Shown: piece after piece, positions 25,884-34,801 of the stretch
How the letters are laid out: every line of letters begins with the position of its first letter
Position numbering within the stretch: the first letter of the stretch is position 1
Assembly: GCF_014201375.1 (NCBI RefSeq)
Contig: NZ_JACHDZ010000003.1
Coordinates: 1 to 64,000 of the forward strand
DNA from: Tunturiibacter empetritectus
GTDB lineage: Bacteria > Acidobacteriota > Terriglobia > Terriglobales > Acidobacteriaceae
DNA: 64,000 bases
Direction of reading: 5' to 3'
Position numbers and translations under genes: made by a program
Notes under the pieces: model-generated
Told to the model about the DNA's origin: nothing
Databases searched by the model: none
Seen by the model: only the letters and a program-made list of their open reading frames with translations

Positions 25884-25899
25884 TAGGTCATTTAGCCTA
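25884..25899. promoter_or_regulatory. TAGG-N8-CCTA element, copy 3
   Basis: The 16-bp TAGGTCATTTAGCCTA keeps the outer quartets and spacing of the palindrome at 20520-20535, but is weaker in the centre. It lies about 120 bp before the FAD oxidase start. Confidence 0.45.
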
Positions 25900-26019
25900 C
25901 TTGAGAATCGGCCGCTCGCCCGATGACAAATTACAGACGCTGCTGTCGAATTCGCTCTAGTCACTGATACATACTCTTCTGGCCCTTACCTTTGTGGCAA
26001 TTGAGATGAAATAAACAAG

Positions 26020-27555
26020 ATGCCCATTATCATTACACGCGACGACCCGCGATACGTGAGCTTGCAAAAAGGCCACAACGCGCGATTCCCCGAGACCGAG
26101 ATCGACGCAGCAAAACGGATCTTCCTGTGTGAGACCTCCGCCGACGCGGCTGTTGCTCTTCAGCAGATCGTGAGTTCTGGCCTGCGGCCCACCATACGCA
26201 GCGGAGGTCACTGCTACGAGGACTTCGTCGCAAATAATCCCGGCGGCGCTATTCTGGATCTCAGCCTTCTCTCCGGCATCAACGACGGCAGAAGTGCCCC
26301 GCCCTACCGGATTGGTCCCGGAGTGCAGCTCTGGAACGGATACCTCGAGCTCTACAAACGCTACGGTGTAACGCTTCCCGGAGGGACCTGCGGCACCGTC
26401 GCGGCAGGTGGCCACATCAGCGGCGGAGGATATGGTCTCCTGTCTAGGCTTCATGGGCTCTCCTCCGACTGGCTGACTGCGGTAGAGATTCTGACGGTCA
26501 ATGGGAGTGGGAAGGTAGTCCCCCGCCGAGTAGACGCCCGCCACGAGGCCGACCTCTTTCGCGCCTGCCGGGGCGCAGGAGGCGGTGGCCTGGGCGTGAT
26601 CACTTCCTACGAATTCGACAAGCTCCCGCAGCCGCCAGTGGAGGTCGTCGAAGCTTACATCTCCTTTCCGTGGGAGGGCATGACAGAAGAAAAGTTCGTA
26701 TCGCTCCTGAAGACATTCGGAGAGTATTGGGAGACCCACGGCCAGGATCCCGAGACCTGGGGGATGTTTGCGGTCCTGGTAGTCTCGCATCAGGCAGGCG
26801 GAGGACACATGGGAATGTCCATCCAGTTCTGTAACCCCGACGGCACATGCCGCGACCTGACCATACTCAACGATTATCTGGACCGCTTTCTCCAGTGCGG
26901 CTCCCCAGCATCTCCGGCAGATGGCACTGGCCATGCAGGACTCGCAGCCAGAAAAGACGCAGGCGACCCTCTCTGCTCTGGAGTCCACATCGTCCGACGA
27001 CGAAACTGGCTCGATGCCACAGCCGGCAACAACAGCTCCGGCAGCAGCACCCGCGCAAAGTACAAATCCGCCTACATGAAACGCGGCTTCACCGAGGCCG
27101 AGGCCCGCTGCATCTATAAGCACATGACCCGGACGATCCCGAACGTCGATCTTCGTGGCTCGGTGATCGAAATGGACTCCTACGGTGGGGCGATCAACCG
27201 CAAAGAACTCCTCGAGACTACCTCCGTGGTGCAGCGAGCATCTGTACTCAAGCTCCAGTTCATGACCTTCTGGGGAGAACCTCAAGACGACGCCGGAAGA
27301 CTTCAGTGGATCCGCGACCTCTACAAAGATCTCTACTCGGGCCCCGACTCCGACTCCGACCACAAAGAAACTCCTTGGTGGAGCTCCCGCCACGAAGGCT
27401 GTTACATCAACTACCCCGACCGGGATATGCTCTCCTACACCTACTGGCCTCAGCTCTACTATGGCCACGGAGAACTCTACCCATTCCTCCAAACCGTGAA
27501 GCGAAAGTACGACCCCAACAACATCTTTCATCACGCCATGTCGATACGCCCCTGA
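26020..27555 (+). CDS. FAD-dependent carbohydrate oxidase, berberine-bridge (BBE) family
   Basis: The 511-residue protein has a PCMH-type FAD domain with TIRSGGHCYEDF (His for one flavin bond) and LPGGTCGTVAAGGHISGGGYG-type sequence (Cys for the second), so a bicovalent flavin is predicted. A BBE C-terminal element is present (INYPDRDML, then RKYDPNNIFHHAMSI). Relatives such as glucooligosaccharide and chitooligosaccharide oxidases oxidise the C1 hydroxyl of sugars to lactones. A lactonase gene follows after 24 bp, supporting that chemistry. No signal peptide is visible; that is odd because the lactonase has one. The substrate is not readable from sequence. Confidence 0.88.
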   Translation: MPIIITRDDPRYVSLQKGHNARFPETEIDAAKRIFLCETSADAAVALQQIVSSGLRPTIRSGGHCYEDFVANNPGGAILDLSLLSGINDGRSAPPYRIGPGVQLWNGYLELYKRYGVTLPGGTCGTVAAGGHISGGGYGLLSRLHGLSSDWLTAVEILTVNGSGKVVPRRVDARHEADLFRACRGAGGGGLGVITSYEFDKLPQPPVEVVEAYISFPWEGMTEEKFVSLLKTFGEYWETHGQDPETWGMFAVLVVSHQAGGGHMGMSIQFCNPDGTCRDLTILNDYLDRFLQCGSPASPADGTGHAGLAARKDAGDPLCSGVHIVRRRNWLDATAGNNSSGSSTRAKYKSAYMKRGFTEAEARCIYKHMTRTIPNVDLRGSVIEMDSYGGAINRKELLETTSVVQRASVLKLQFMTFWGEPQDDAGRLQWIRDLYKDLYSGPDSDSDHKETPWWSSRHEGCYINYPDRDMLSYTYWPQLYYGHGELYPFLQTVKRKYDPNNIFHHAMSIRP

Positions 27556-27579
27556 AGAGTCGAACCATAAGGAACTCCG

Positions 27580-28704
27580 ATGAATCAGCGCTCCTCTCTC
27601 AATCGCAGACACTTCCTTCGCATCGTGGGAGCCGCCCCGCTTGCGCTGCGAACGAGCGTGGCGCGCGGGCTTCCATCGTCTCCGCGTCTTGCATACGTTG
27701 GGAGCGGCTGCGGCGAGATCTACGTCTTTCACATCGATGGTCCTAACTGGACGTTGAAGCAGATCGTAGCCTGCAAAGCCCCCGCCTCCCTCACAGTCCA
27801 TCCGAATCGCCGTATTCTCTACGCGGTCAACCAGGTAGACAGCCACCAGCACCTGCCCACAGGCTCAGTCGAAACCTTCACCCTCGCACCTGACGGCAGA
27901 CTTGCCGCTTTCAGCAAAACTTCCCTCTCGCTCTCCGCAACCCTGCCCCGTCACCTCGCCCTATCGCCCGATGGCAAAAGAGCCGTCGTAGCGATTCACG
28001 GTGGAGGAGCCTATAATCTCCTCGCCCTTCCCGATGACGGCCAGCCCGCACGGATAGCCGGAATTCTCAAGGAGACTGGCTGCGGCCCCAACGCACTGCA
28101 TCAGCTCTCCGCCCATCCCAGCATGGCTCTCTTCGACACGACCCAACGCCGTGTTCTCACCTCCGACACGGGTAGCGATCGAATCAGTGTCTTCGCGGTC
28201 GACGAAACCAGCCTCACAGTGCACCAGAGATTCGCCACTGATGCAGGCAGCGGACCGGCCCATCTCGTTCTACATCCCAAAGGAGATATTCTCTTCGTTG
28301 CCAACCATCTCAATCGCTCCCTCTGCAGTTACAAATATGACCCGGAACAGGGCAGGATTCTCCACTGCATACAACGCGTCGCCGAAGACACAGGCGGTCC
28401 TTTGGCTCTCCATCCATCAGGTTGCACGCTCTACACCACTGGCGGCGGCGAAGACGATGTCATTCAAGCCTGGCACATCGATCGAACTACTGGCAGACTG
28501 AATCGACTCCAGAGCTGGCACCAGCACTCCGCGAGATCCGTCGCCATAACAGCTGAACGCAATACCCTCCTAGTCGTAAGCGATACCCTCAACGGCGTGC
28601 TGCGTTTTGCAGCAGAGCCCACCGACGGACGGCTCCATACCCCAAACCTGGCAGCAGAAGTGCCCGAGCCATTTAGCATCGCAATGCTCTCCGATCCCGT
28701 GTAA
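27580..28704 (+). CDS. Tat-exported seven-bladed lactonase (6-phosphogluconolactonase/YbhE-like family)
   Basis: The 374-residue protein starts with a Tat signal (NRRHFLRIVGAAPLAL). It continues with a beta-propeller of the lactonase_7-bladed family, seen in repeats such as SLTVHPNRRILYAVN, RHLALSPDGKRAVVA, HLVLHPKGDILFVAN and GPLALHPSGCTLYTTG. The family opens sugar lactones, including 6-phosphogluconolactone and related secreted forms. The ATG at 27580 follows AAGGA with a 6-nt spacer, 24 bp after the oxidase stop, so both are one operon. With the oxidase it should convert an aldose to its aldonic acid outside the cytoplasm. A phosphorylated substrate is unlikely given export. Confidence 0.9.
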   Translation: MNQRSSLNRRHFLRIVGAAPLALRTSVARGLPSSPRLAYVGSGCGEIYVFHIDGPNWTLKQIVACKAPASLTVHPNRRILYAVNQVDSHQHLPTGSVETFTLAPDGRLAAFSKTSLSLSATLPRHLALSPDGKRAVVAIHGGGAYNLLALPDDGQPARIAGILKETGCGPNALHQLSAHPSMALFDTTQRRVLTSDTGSDRISVFAVDETSLTVHQRFATDAGSGPAHLVLHPKGDILFVANHLNRSLCSYKYDPEQGRILHCIQRVAEDTGGPLALHPSGCTLYTTGGGEDDVIQAWHIDRTTGRLNRLQSWHQHSARSVAITAERNTLLVVSDTLNGVLRFAAEPTDGRLHTPNLAAEVPEPFSIAMLSDPV

Positions 28705-28725
28705 GCCGGGTCTTCGGATTCGCGT

Positions 28726-29814
28726 CTAAAGAGCAGGATGAGCTCGACGCCACTGAGCGACCTCGCTCGGGCTCATCGGAAGCGTCAACACTCTTCCCTG
28801 CTCACCCGAGCGAAATGTTGTCTCCAGCACAGCCATCACCGCTACAGCATCGATCCCTGGAATCGAAGCTGGCTGTCCTTCCAGCATCGCGTCCCTGATT
28901 TGCATGTAGTACATCTGCTGGTTTCCCAATGGCGCTGGAATCTCCGTGCGCCTGCCCGTCTCGCCGTCGTACAGAACGCCAGGGTCAGGGTCGTAGCCGA
29001 AGCCGGGACTACCAGGCACCATGCCTTCCTTCAGCTGCGTCTCCTGCACATCCGCACCGTACTTCACCCAACTCGCTCGTGTCCCATGAACGATCGATCT
29101 TGGACCACCTCTCGAGACCAGCAGCGACGCATGAAGAACAATCCGCAGACGTTCATAGTTCAGCTGAACATGAGCCCAGTCCTCCGTCTTTCCGCCTTCA
29201 CGCAGCGTGGCAAAGCTTGCGCTAATCGACTGCGGGAGGCCGAAGAGATACAGCGCCTGATCGATAAGATGTGGCCCCAGATCAAACCACAACCCCGCAC
29301 CTGGGCCCTCCTCCTCGCGCCAGCGCTGGCGCACGTGAGGCCGGTAGCGGTCCATGTGACACTCATAGTGTGAGACCACACCAAGCGCACCCGACTGCAG
29401 CACCGCGCGTGTGGCCTGAACCTCGCTCTCCCAGCGACGGTTGTGAAAGACCGAGATCATCCTTCCCTGCTCCTCCGCAATCTCCAGCAGCGAGCGCGCC
29501 TCGGCGAGCGTCACCGTGAACGGCTTGTCGACGACCACATCCTTCCCCGCGCGCAGCGCAGCCGAAGCAAGCGGAAAGTGGCTGTCATTGGGGCTAGCGA
29601 TCACCACAAGATCGACATCGGGATGAATCGCCACCTCCGCGGCAGAACAGATCGTTACCTCACTCAGATCGTTCCGCACAACTTCAGGCCTGCTCGAACC
29701 CACCATCGTCAACGCAAGCCCCGGAACCGCACGAATCAATGGAGCGTGAAAGGTCTTCCCTGCATACCCATAGCCGATCAGGCCAACACGAATTGTCCGG
29801 GAATCTCCGCTCAT
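28726..29814 (-). CDS. Gfo/Idh/MocA-family NAD(P)-dependent oxidoreductase
   Basis: The protein of about 362 residues has an N-terminal Rossmann fold with GLIGYGYAGKTFHA and the family dyad region VVVDKPFTVT. A C-terminal alpha/beta dimer domain includes the HLIDQAL motif (His-x-x-Asp, catalytic region). Such enzymes oxidise or reduce sugars, inositols or sugar acids. There is no signal peptide, so it acts in the cytoplasm. The ATG at 29814 has AAGGTGAG upstream; the longer frame uses a TTG at 29838. It converges with the lactonase (22-bp gap) and is not in its operon, but may serve the same sugar pathway. Confidence 0.88.
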   Translation of the reverse strand: MSGDSRTIRVGLIGYGYAGKTFHAPLIRAVPGLALTMVGSSRPEVVRNDLSEVTICSAAEVAIHPDVDLVVIASPNDSHFPLASAALRAGKDVVVDKPFTVTLAEARSLLEIAEEQGRMISVFHNRRWESEVQATRAVLQSGALGVVSHYECHMDRYRPHVRQRWREEEGPGAGLWFDLGPHLIDQALYLFGLPQSISASFATLREGGKTEDWAHVQLNYERLRIVLHASLLVSRGGPRSIVHGTRASWVKYGADVQETQLKEGMVPGSPGFGYDPDPGVLYDGETGRRTEIPAPLGNQQMYYMQIRDAMLEGQPASIPGIDAVAVMAVLETTFRSGEQGRVLTLPMSPSEVAQWRRAHPAL

Positions 29815-29864
29815 CTCACCTTTAGGGTCGCCAGCCAAATATCAGCTTTCTCGGTACGCAGCCA

Positions 29865-31097
29865 TCAACCGCGACTATTCGCCTCACTGCGATCTCGGAG
29901 GAGCTTTCGGTAAAGATCGATCGTCTGCTCCGCGATGGCCGACCACGCAAAGGTCTCTTCCACGCGTCTGCGTCCTGCCTCCCCGAACCTCTTCGCCTTC
30001 TCAGGATCAACGAGCAGGTCGGAGATCTTCTCCGCTAGATCACGCGAAAACTTCTTTGGATTCGAAGGGAACGTCGTCACCGGGTCCTGCTCAAACGGCA
30101 CCAGATAACCCGTTACCCCATCCACCACGACCTCCAGAATCCCCCCGGTCGCGCTCGCGACCACAGGAGCGTGGCAGGCCATCGCCTCCAGATTGATAAT
30201 GCCGAATGGCTCGTAGACAGAAGGGCAACAAAAAACAGACGCGTTACTGTAAAGCTGAATCGCCTCGGGCTTGGTCACCATCTTCTCGATCCATACGAGG
30301 TGCGAGTTGATCTTACTGACCTCCTCAACCTTTTCGCGCATCTCCGCCGCGATCTCCGGCGTGTCCGGTGCACCCGCGCAAAGCACGACCTGCGTCCCCT
30401 TCGGAAGATGAGGGATCGCCTCGACGAGATGCGTAACGCCCTTCTGCCGCGTAATCCGACCGACGAACAAAACATAAGGTACCGTCGGATCAACCCCGTA
30501 CTTGATCAGCGCCGACGTGTCCGAAGTCTTTTGATACTCCTTCAAATCGATCCCGTTATAGATAACGTGAATGCGTTCCGGGCTGATCTCAGGGTAAGAC
30601 CGGAGAATATCTTCCTTCGTTCCCTTCGACACAGCGATCACCGCATCGGCATCCAGGATTGCAGTGCGTTCCATCCAAGAGCTCATCGCATAACCGCTGC
30701 CTAGCTGCTCCGCCTTCCATGCACGCAACGGCTCCAGGCTGTGTGTCGTCAGTACGAAAGGAACGTTGAAGAGCTTCTTCGCAAGAAAGCCTGCCATCGA
30801 CACGTACCACGTGTGCGTATGCACAACGTCAATCCCCGCAAGCGACTTCACCTGTGCGAGATTGAGACTCAACGCCTCAAGGGCCGTCTTGTACTTCCCC
30901 TCTGTGCCGTTTGTGATCTCCGACCATGGCTCTGCGCCATGCACATGCAGGTTGCCTTCATCGAACGATTGATTCCCCCAGCAATAAACCTCAACTTCGA
31001 TCGACTTGGCCAACTCCCGACTGAGATATTCAACGTGAACTCCAGCCCCGCCGTACACATTCGGGGGATACTCTCGTGTCATCAGACCAACTCGCAA
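29865..31097 (-). CDS. Glycogen synthase, GT4 (actinobacterial GlgA/GlgM-like) type
   Basis: The protein of about 410 residues shows the opening GLMTREYPPNVYGGAGVHVE, the DVVHTHTWY motif, and GRITRQKGVTHLVEA in the second Rossmann domain. The EPFGIINLEAMACHAPVVA box binds the nucleotide sugar; its Glu pair is the GT4 EX7E motif. It matches the NDP-glucose-dependent alpha-1,4-glucan or maltose-1-phosphate synthase type rather than the longer GT5 enzyme. The ORF extends to 31379 into the neighbouring gene, but the TTG at 31097 follows GAGGAGG with a 5-nt spacer and gives the family N-terminus. The rare TTG start may limit expression. It reads downstream of an outer-membrane gene on the same strand. 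Confidence 0.9.
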   Translation of the reverse strand: MRVGLMTREYPPNVYGGAGVHVEYLSRELAKSIEVEVYCWGNQSFDEGNLHVHGAEPWSEITNGTEGKYKTALEALSLNLAQVKSLAGIDVVHTHTWYVSMAGFLAKKLFNVPFVLTTHSLEPLRAWKAEQLGSGYAMSSWMERTAILDADAVIAVSKGTKEDILRSYPEISPERIHVIYNGIDLKEYQKTSDTSALIKYGVDPTVPYVLFVGRITRQKGVTHLVEAIPHLPKGTQVVLCAGAPDTPEIAAEMREKVEEVSKINSHLVWIEKMVTKPEAIQLYSNASVFCCPSVYEPFGIINLEAMACHAPVVASATGGILEVVVDGVTGYLVPFEQDPVTTFPSNPKKFSRDLAEKISDLLVDPEKAKRFGEAGRRRVEETFAWSAIAEQTIDLYRKLLRDRSEANSRG

Positions 31098-31198
31098 GCA
31101 AACCTCCTCATGTTCGGTATCGACCTTGAGCGTCGAATCAAACAGAGACACATCATACCGTTTGGATGAGGACGAAGGAGATGAAGAATAGAGGACGG

Positions 31199-32923
31199 CT
31201 AGAACGTGAACGCAAGCCCTGCCTGAACAGTCCGGGGCGATTGCGCCAGGAACAGGGTCTGGCCATCCGCCGACAGGAACGGCCGATATCCCTGCGCCAG
31301 AAGATTCGTGACATCGACCGTAGCCTCGAGTCCCGGCGGCAACAGACTTCCCAGCCGTAAGGTCTGCCGCAGATAGCAACTGAGGTATGCCTGATCGCTG
31401 AAAGGAGCGTAGGGATCAACCGCAGTCACCAATCGTGTCGGTTGCCAGCGATAGGCCGCTCGAATTGCCGTTCCACTGCGAAGCACCCTGCCCCGCAAAG
31501 CGACCGTCGCGGTCCGAGCACTCACAGGCGCCAGATCAGATCCAGTCCCAGGCAGGCCGACAGCAGCCCCATCTTTCGCGCCAAGCGCTGCCCCGGTGCC
31601 GTACTCCACCGCAAACCAAAGGCTCGTCGTCAGCGGCTCAGTCAACATGACATTCAGACCTCTGGCGTTGTAGCCGGCACTCAAAAAACGGAAGTTCCCC
31701 GTCGTCGAATCGGCGATAATCCCGCTCGCGCCACTCTGTCCTGTCTGCGCAATATCAGCAGCAGTCAACGCGCCGCCACCAGAGACTGCAACCCGGTTCA
31801 GAGAATCACTGTAATACGCAACCTGCACCATTCCGCGGCCAGTCTTCCGGCCAACCGTAAACTCCTGGTGCAGGCCGCCCTCGGTCTGGATTCTCCCTTG
31901 ATAGATCACAGCAACAGGCAGCTCACGCTTCACTGTATCGAGCCCTGCAAACGACTGCAGATCCTGCGACGTGGCCATCCGATAGCCAACGTTCCAATTC
32001 TCGGTCGGGTGCGCTGTTACCTTCAAAAACGGCCGCGATCCGGAGGCATAACCAGACGTCCGGGCGACATACACGGTACCTCCCGCCTCCACGTCTACCA
32101 GATCCCCAAGCTGCATCTTCTGTCCGCTGGCCAGCTGCACGACTTGCAAGCCAGAAGATCCATCCGGCCCCAACACTTCAGGATGCACTTGATAGCTCAA
32201 CACCGTCCGTGCCGCGCCCCCCATTCCAAGCTGCATTCCATATCCGGTCGCAACCTCTGTCGACTGCCCGGCTGATGGTGCCCCAGGTTGCGTCCCGATA
32301 TCCGCACGCAGGGTCAAACCGGCTCCGTCATCGAGCACTCGGTCGAACGCAAAGACATTATGAATTCCGCTGCTCCCAAAGCCGCCATCGCCAGCCATAA
32401 CCTCGGCACGCACTCTTTCTGCACGCTTAATCAACTCACGAACGCTTGACGAGACCATGATCACGTCCCCATCTTCAGCTAGCCGAAGGATGGGACGATT
32501 GGCGACAGACCGCAAAGTCCACTTCCAATCGTCACCCGGCTCGTCCGCCTTGCGACGCTCGGCAGGAAGCCATGCCGTCGATTCAAAGAGAGTGCTCAGA
32601 GTGAGATTGACGACCGCCTGTGCTCCAGACTGAAGCTGGAGGTTGCCTCGCATCGCCGGAACAAACAACGCTGCACTAGCGCGTACCTCATACTGGCCAG
32701 GAAGTAGATGCGCAATGAAATAGCGCCCGTGGAGATCTGTAAACGCGGTTCCAGCCATGGCAGAATCCGCAGCTATGACTTGTACCAGAGCACCCAACTG
32801 CGCCACTCCCTGCGCGTCGCGAACCACCCCTGAGACAGCCGCACCTTGGCCCACAGCAACGCTAGTAGCTGCAAGAAGCAGCATCAGCGGCAAAAGCGCG
32901 ATCTTCACCTGGGGTCGTTGCAC
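31199..32923 (-). CDS. Outer-membrane beta-barrel protein with carboxypeptidase-regulatory domain
   Basis: The 574-residue protein has a signal peptide (to about residue 25). A carboxypeptidase-regulatory-like domain follows (about 29-110: GVVRDAQGVAQLGALVQVI, HGRYFIAHLLPGQYEVRA), then a region rich in amphipathic strands ending in the outer-membrane signature GLAFTF. The barrel resembles the C-terminal half of Oar-type receptors (TVDVTNLLAQGYRPF), but no TonB box or plug domain is visible, so it is shorter than family members of about 1,000 residues. I call it an OM barrel protein of unknown substrate. The GTG at 32923 has AGGA about 10 nt upstream. Confidence 0.72.
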   Translation of the reverse strand: MQRPQVKIALLPLMLLLAATSVAVGQGAAVSGVVRDAQGVAQLGALVQVIAADSAMAGTAFTDLHGRYFIAHLLPGQYEVRASAALFVPAMRGNLQLQSGAQAVVNLTLSTLFESTAWLPAERRKADEPGDDWKWTLRSVANRPILRLAEDGDVIMVSSSVRELIKRAERVRAEVMAGDGGFGSSGIHNVFAFDRVLDDGAGLTLRADIGTQPGAPSAGQSTEVATGYGMQLGMGGAARTVLSYQVHPEVLGPDGSSGLQVVQLASGQKMQLGDLVDVEAGGTVYVARTSGYASGSRPFLKVTAHPTENWNVGYRMATSQDLQSFAGLDTVKRELPVAVIYQGRIQTEGGLHQEFTVGRKTGRGMVQVAYYSDSLNRVAVSGGGALTAADIAQTGQSGASGIIADSTTGNFRFLSAGYNARGLNVMLTEPLTTSLWFAVEYGTGAALGAKDGAAVGLPGTGSDLAPVSARTATVALRGRVLRSGTAIRAAYRWQPTRLVTAVDPYAPFSDQAYLSCYLRQTLRLGSLLPPGLEATVDVTNLLAQGYRPFLSADGQTLFLAQSPRTVQAGLAFTF

Positions 32924-33061
32924 AGTGAATCCGTCCTGCGCGTCGAATGGCGGTCCGAATGATCCCGCACCCAGAAAAGTAGGGAGCGGCGTTACAGAGT
33001 GCGAGGGAACTGGTTATCGCGAATTGGAGTCTGCATACCCATGTTCTAAAGCCGCACCTGT

Positions 33062-34801
33062 CTAATCTACGATAAACGGCGCAGATTCTGCGATCTGCTG
33101 CTTCGTTATTCCATCATTTACTTTGATGTTGACCTGATACTTACCGGGCTGAAGACTCGCCAGCGGCAAACTCTTTTCAATCGTAACCTGATCCGCGTTG
33201 GGGTTGGTCTTCGAGGTCAACTCCTGCGTCTCAAGAATAGCTTTGTTCGTCGCCACATCCAAAATCTGATACTCGATCGTCGCGCCATTCTGCTTACTCT
33301 TCTCGTCGATTCCCAGGTTATACACCTGCATCCAGAAGTTCAGATTTTGCGCTCGATGAAACGTAACCGGAACCCCGATTCCAGTAGGGACCCGTGGAGT
33401 AATGTGGGTATCGCCAATAATGAAGTTTCCCGCGCCGATATCCTTCGACGGAACCCTCTCCATGGAAGAAGCCAGAATTAATGAAGACGAAGCAAGGCGG
33501 TCATCATCGTAGGCAGGCACATTCAAACTACGCTGCCACCTGCCAATATGGTCGGGATTATTGACGTCCTTGATAACGATGTCGATCTTGTACAACCCGG
33601 GACGCAGCGGCAGAGACTTCCAATAGACCGACTGATCAGCCCGCTTGCGCGCAAGCAGTTCGCTCGGCACCTGCACGCTGACCGTATCCTCAAAGGTCTG
33701 TATCGCCTTGTGATTCAGATTCGAGACGCGCCCCAGAATGTTCACAGTGCCCATCGCGACGCCGTCTTTATTGGTAAATGTGATGTCACCGTTTTTGATC
33801 TGTAAAGTCACAGGAACCAGAATCGTATCGTTGGTAACCTTCACGTAGTCGGTCCGAACATCAAATAGAAACGGCGGCCCAGTCAGAATCTTCGATGTCG
33901 TCATAAACGACTCGAGGTCTTTGAATTTGATCTCAGGCGGAGCCATCAGCTTGGCGAATCTGTCCAGCCGATCAAACTGCTTGCTCTGGTTCTGAGACGA
34001 TAAGGGCCCAGCACCAAGCTGCTCCAGTCCGCCGCCCGAAAAACGGTCCGCCTGTTTCGACTGTCCCGACTGCTCATAGAGTGTTTGACCTGCACCCGGA
34101 GTATGCTTCAGCGCATCTTTCTCCGAGCGATCTATCGTCATGTGATAGTCGCCGCACATGCAAGTGTCGACAAACTCGATATCGATGTTATCCCCGATAC
34201 CCGCTAAATATCGGTAGTGCCAAATCTCAAATGGAAACGTAGAGGTATTTCCGCCGCCTTCTTCGATCGGACGCTCGTAGCTGCCGCCGCTCGGGTGCGA
34301 GTCGATGCTGTCAGCCTTGCCGTAGGCGATGTAGATATGACCGCGATCTGTTCTCCATCCAGGTTTGCCGGCTGCAAAATGGTCGTTCGCATAAGCGATG
34401 CGCGCGTAGTGCTCTTCGCGAAACTCGTTCTCTGGCGAGTCAGGATTCGGATTGCGACGCAGCCAGAAGTTTTCAATAAACTGGTCGCGCTCCTCGTCGT
34501 TGCTCAAACTCTTGAACGCCTGCAGCTCCTGGTCTGTGATGATCCAGCGAACGTCCTCATCCACCCACTTCTTGTAAACACCCTTCAACTCAGCCTTCAG
34601 CGCCTTCTGCTGGTCGCGCTTCTCTTTATCGCTCAGAGGACGCTTCAGCGGATCCGGCTTCTCCACCGTCACCGGTCCCCTCGTCACGCCGTCAGTCTGT
34701 GCGGAGTCAGCAGGTGTCTCCTGGGCAGTCAAAGGACGCCCCCCCATCACAATCAACAGAAATAGGGTCGTGCCGGATACCAAGCGCCGAGAAGTCGTCA
34801 T
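33062..34801 (-). CDS. Exported GWxTD-domain protein
   Basis: The protein of about 579 residues has a signal peptide (TTLFLLIVMGGRPLTAQ). The GWxTD domain (about 70-210) contains EERDQFIENFWLRRNPNPD, PGWRTDRGHIYIAYGK (the GWxTD motif) and EIWHYRYL. The C-terminal half is beta-sandwich-like with repeated strands (LPLASLQPGKYQVNIKV). The family is typical of Acidobacteria and Bacteroidetes and its function is unknown; a link to outer-membrane or surface assembly is only suggested. The start is either the ATG at 34801 (AGGAG 14 nt away) or GTG/TTG codons up to 34828. Confidence 0.85.
   Translation of the reverse strand: MTTSRRLVSGTTLFLLIVMGGRPLTAQETPADSAQTDGVTRGPVTVEKPDPLKRPLSDKEKRDQQKALKAELKGVYKKWVDEDVRWIITDQELQAFKSLSNDEERDQFIENFWLRRNPNPDSPENEFREEHYARIAYANDHFAAGKPGWRTDRGHIYIAYGKADSIDSHPSGGSYERPIEEGGGNTSTFPFEIWHYRYLAGIGDNIDIEFVDTCMCGDYHMTIDRSEKDALKHTPGAGQTLYEQSGQSKQADRFSGGGLEQLGAGPLSSQNQSKQFDRLDRFAKLMAPPEIKFKDLESFMTTSKILTGPPFLFDVRTDYVKVTNDTILVPVTLQIKNGDITFTNKDGVAMGTVNILGRVSNLNHKAIQTFEDTVSVQVPSELLARKRADQSVYWKSLPLRPGLYKIDIVIKDVNNPDHIGRWQRSLNVPAYDDDRLASSSLILASSMERVPSKDIGAGNFIIGDTHITPRVPTGIGVPVTFHRAQNLNFWMQVYNLGIDEKSKQNGATIEYQILDVATNKAILETQELTSKTNPNADQVTIEKSLPLASLQPGKYQVNIKVNDGITKQQIAESAPFIVD

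Larger units (their letters stand above)
25687..26019. promoter_or_regulatory. Divergent promoter region between MFS and sugar-oxidase genes
   Basis: The 333 bp contain no credible gene and must hold the promoters of two divergent units. Two TAGG-N8-CCTA elements lie at 25790-25805 and 25884-25899, their centres 94 bp apart, close to nine helical turns. Confidence 0.6.

Noticed and set aside
25957-27852. A 631-codon open frame antisense to the FAD oxidase
   Set aside because: It has no recognisable domain, no ribosome site, and spans both the oxidase and the lactonase start; the plus-strand proteins are clearly real.
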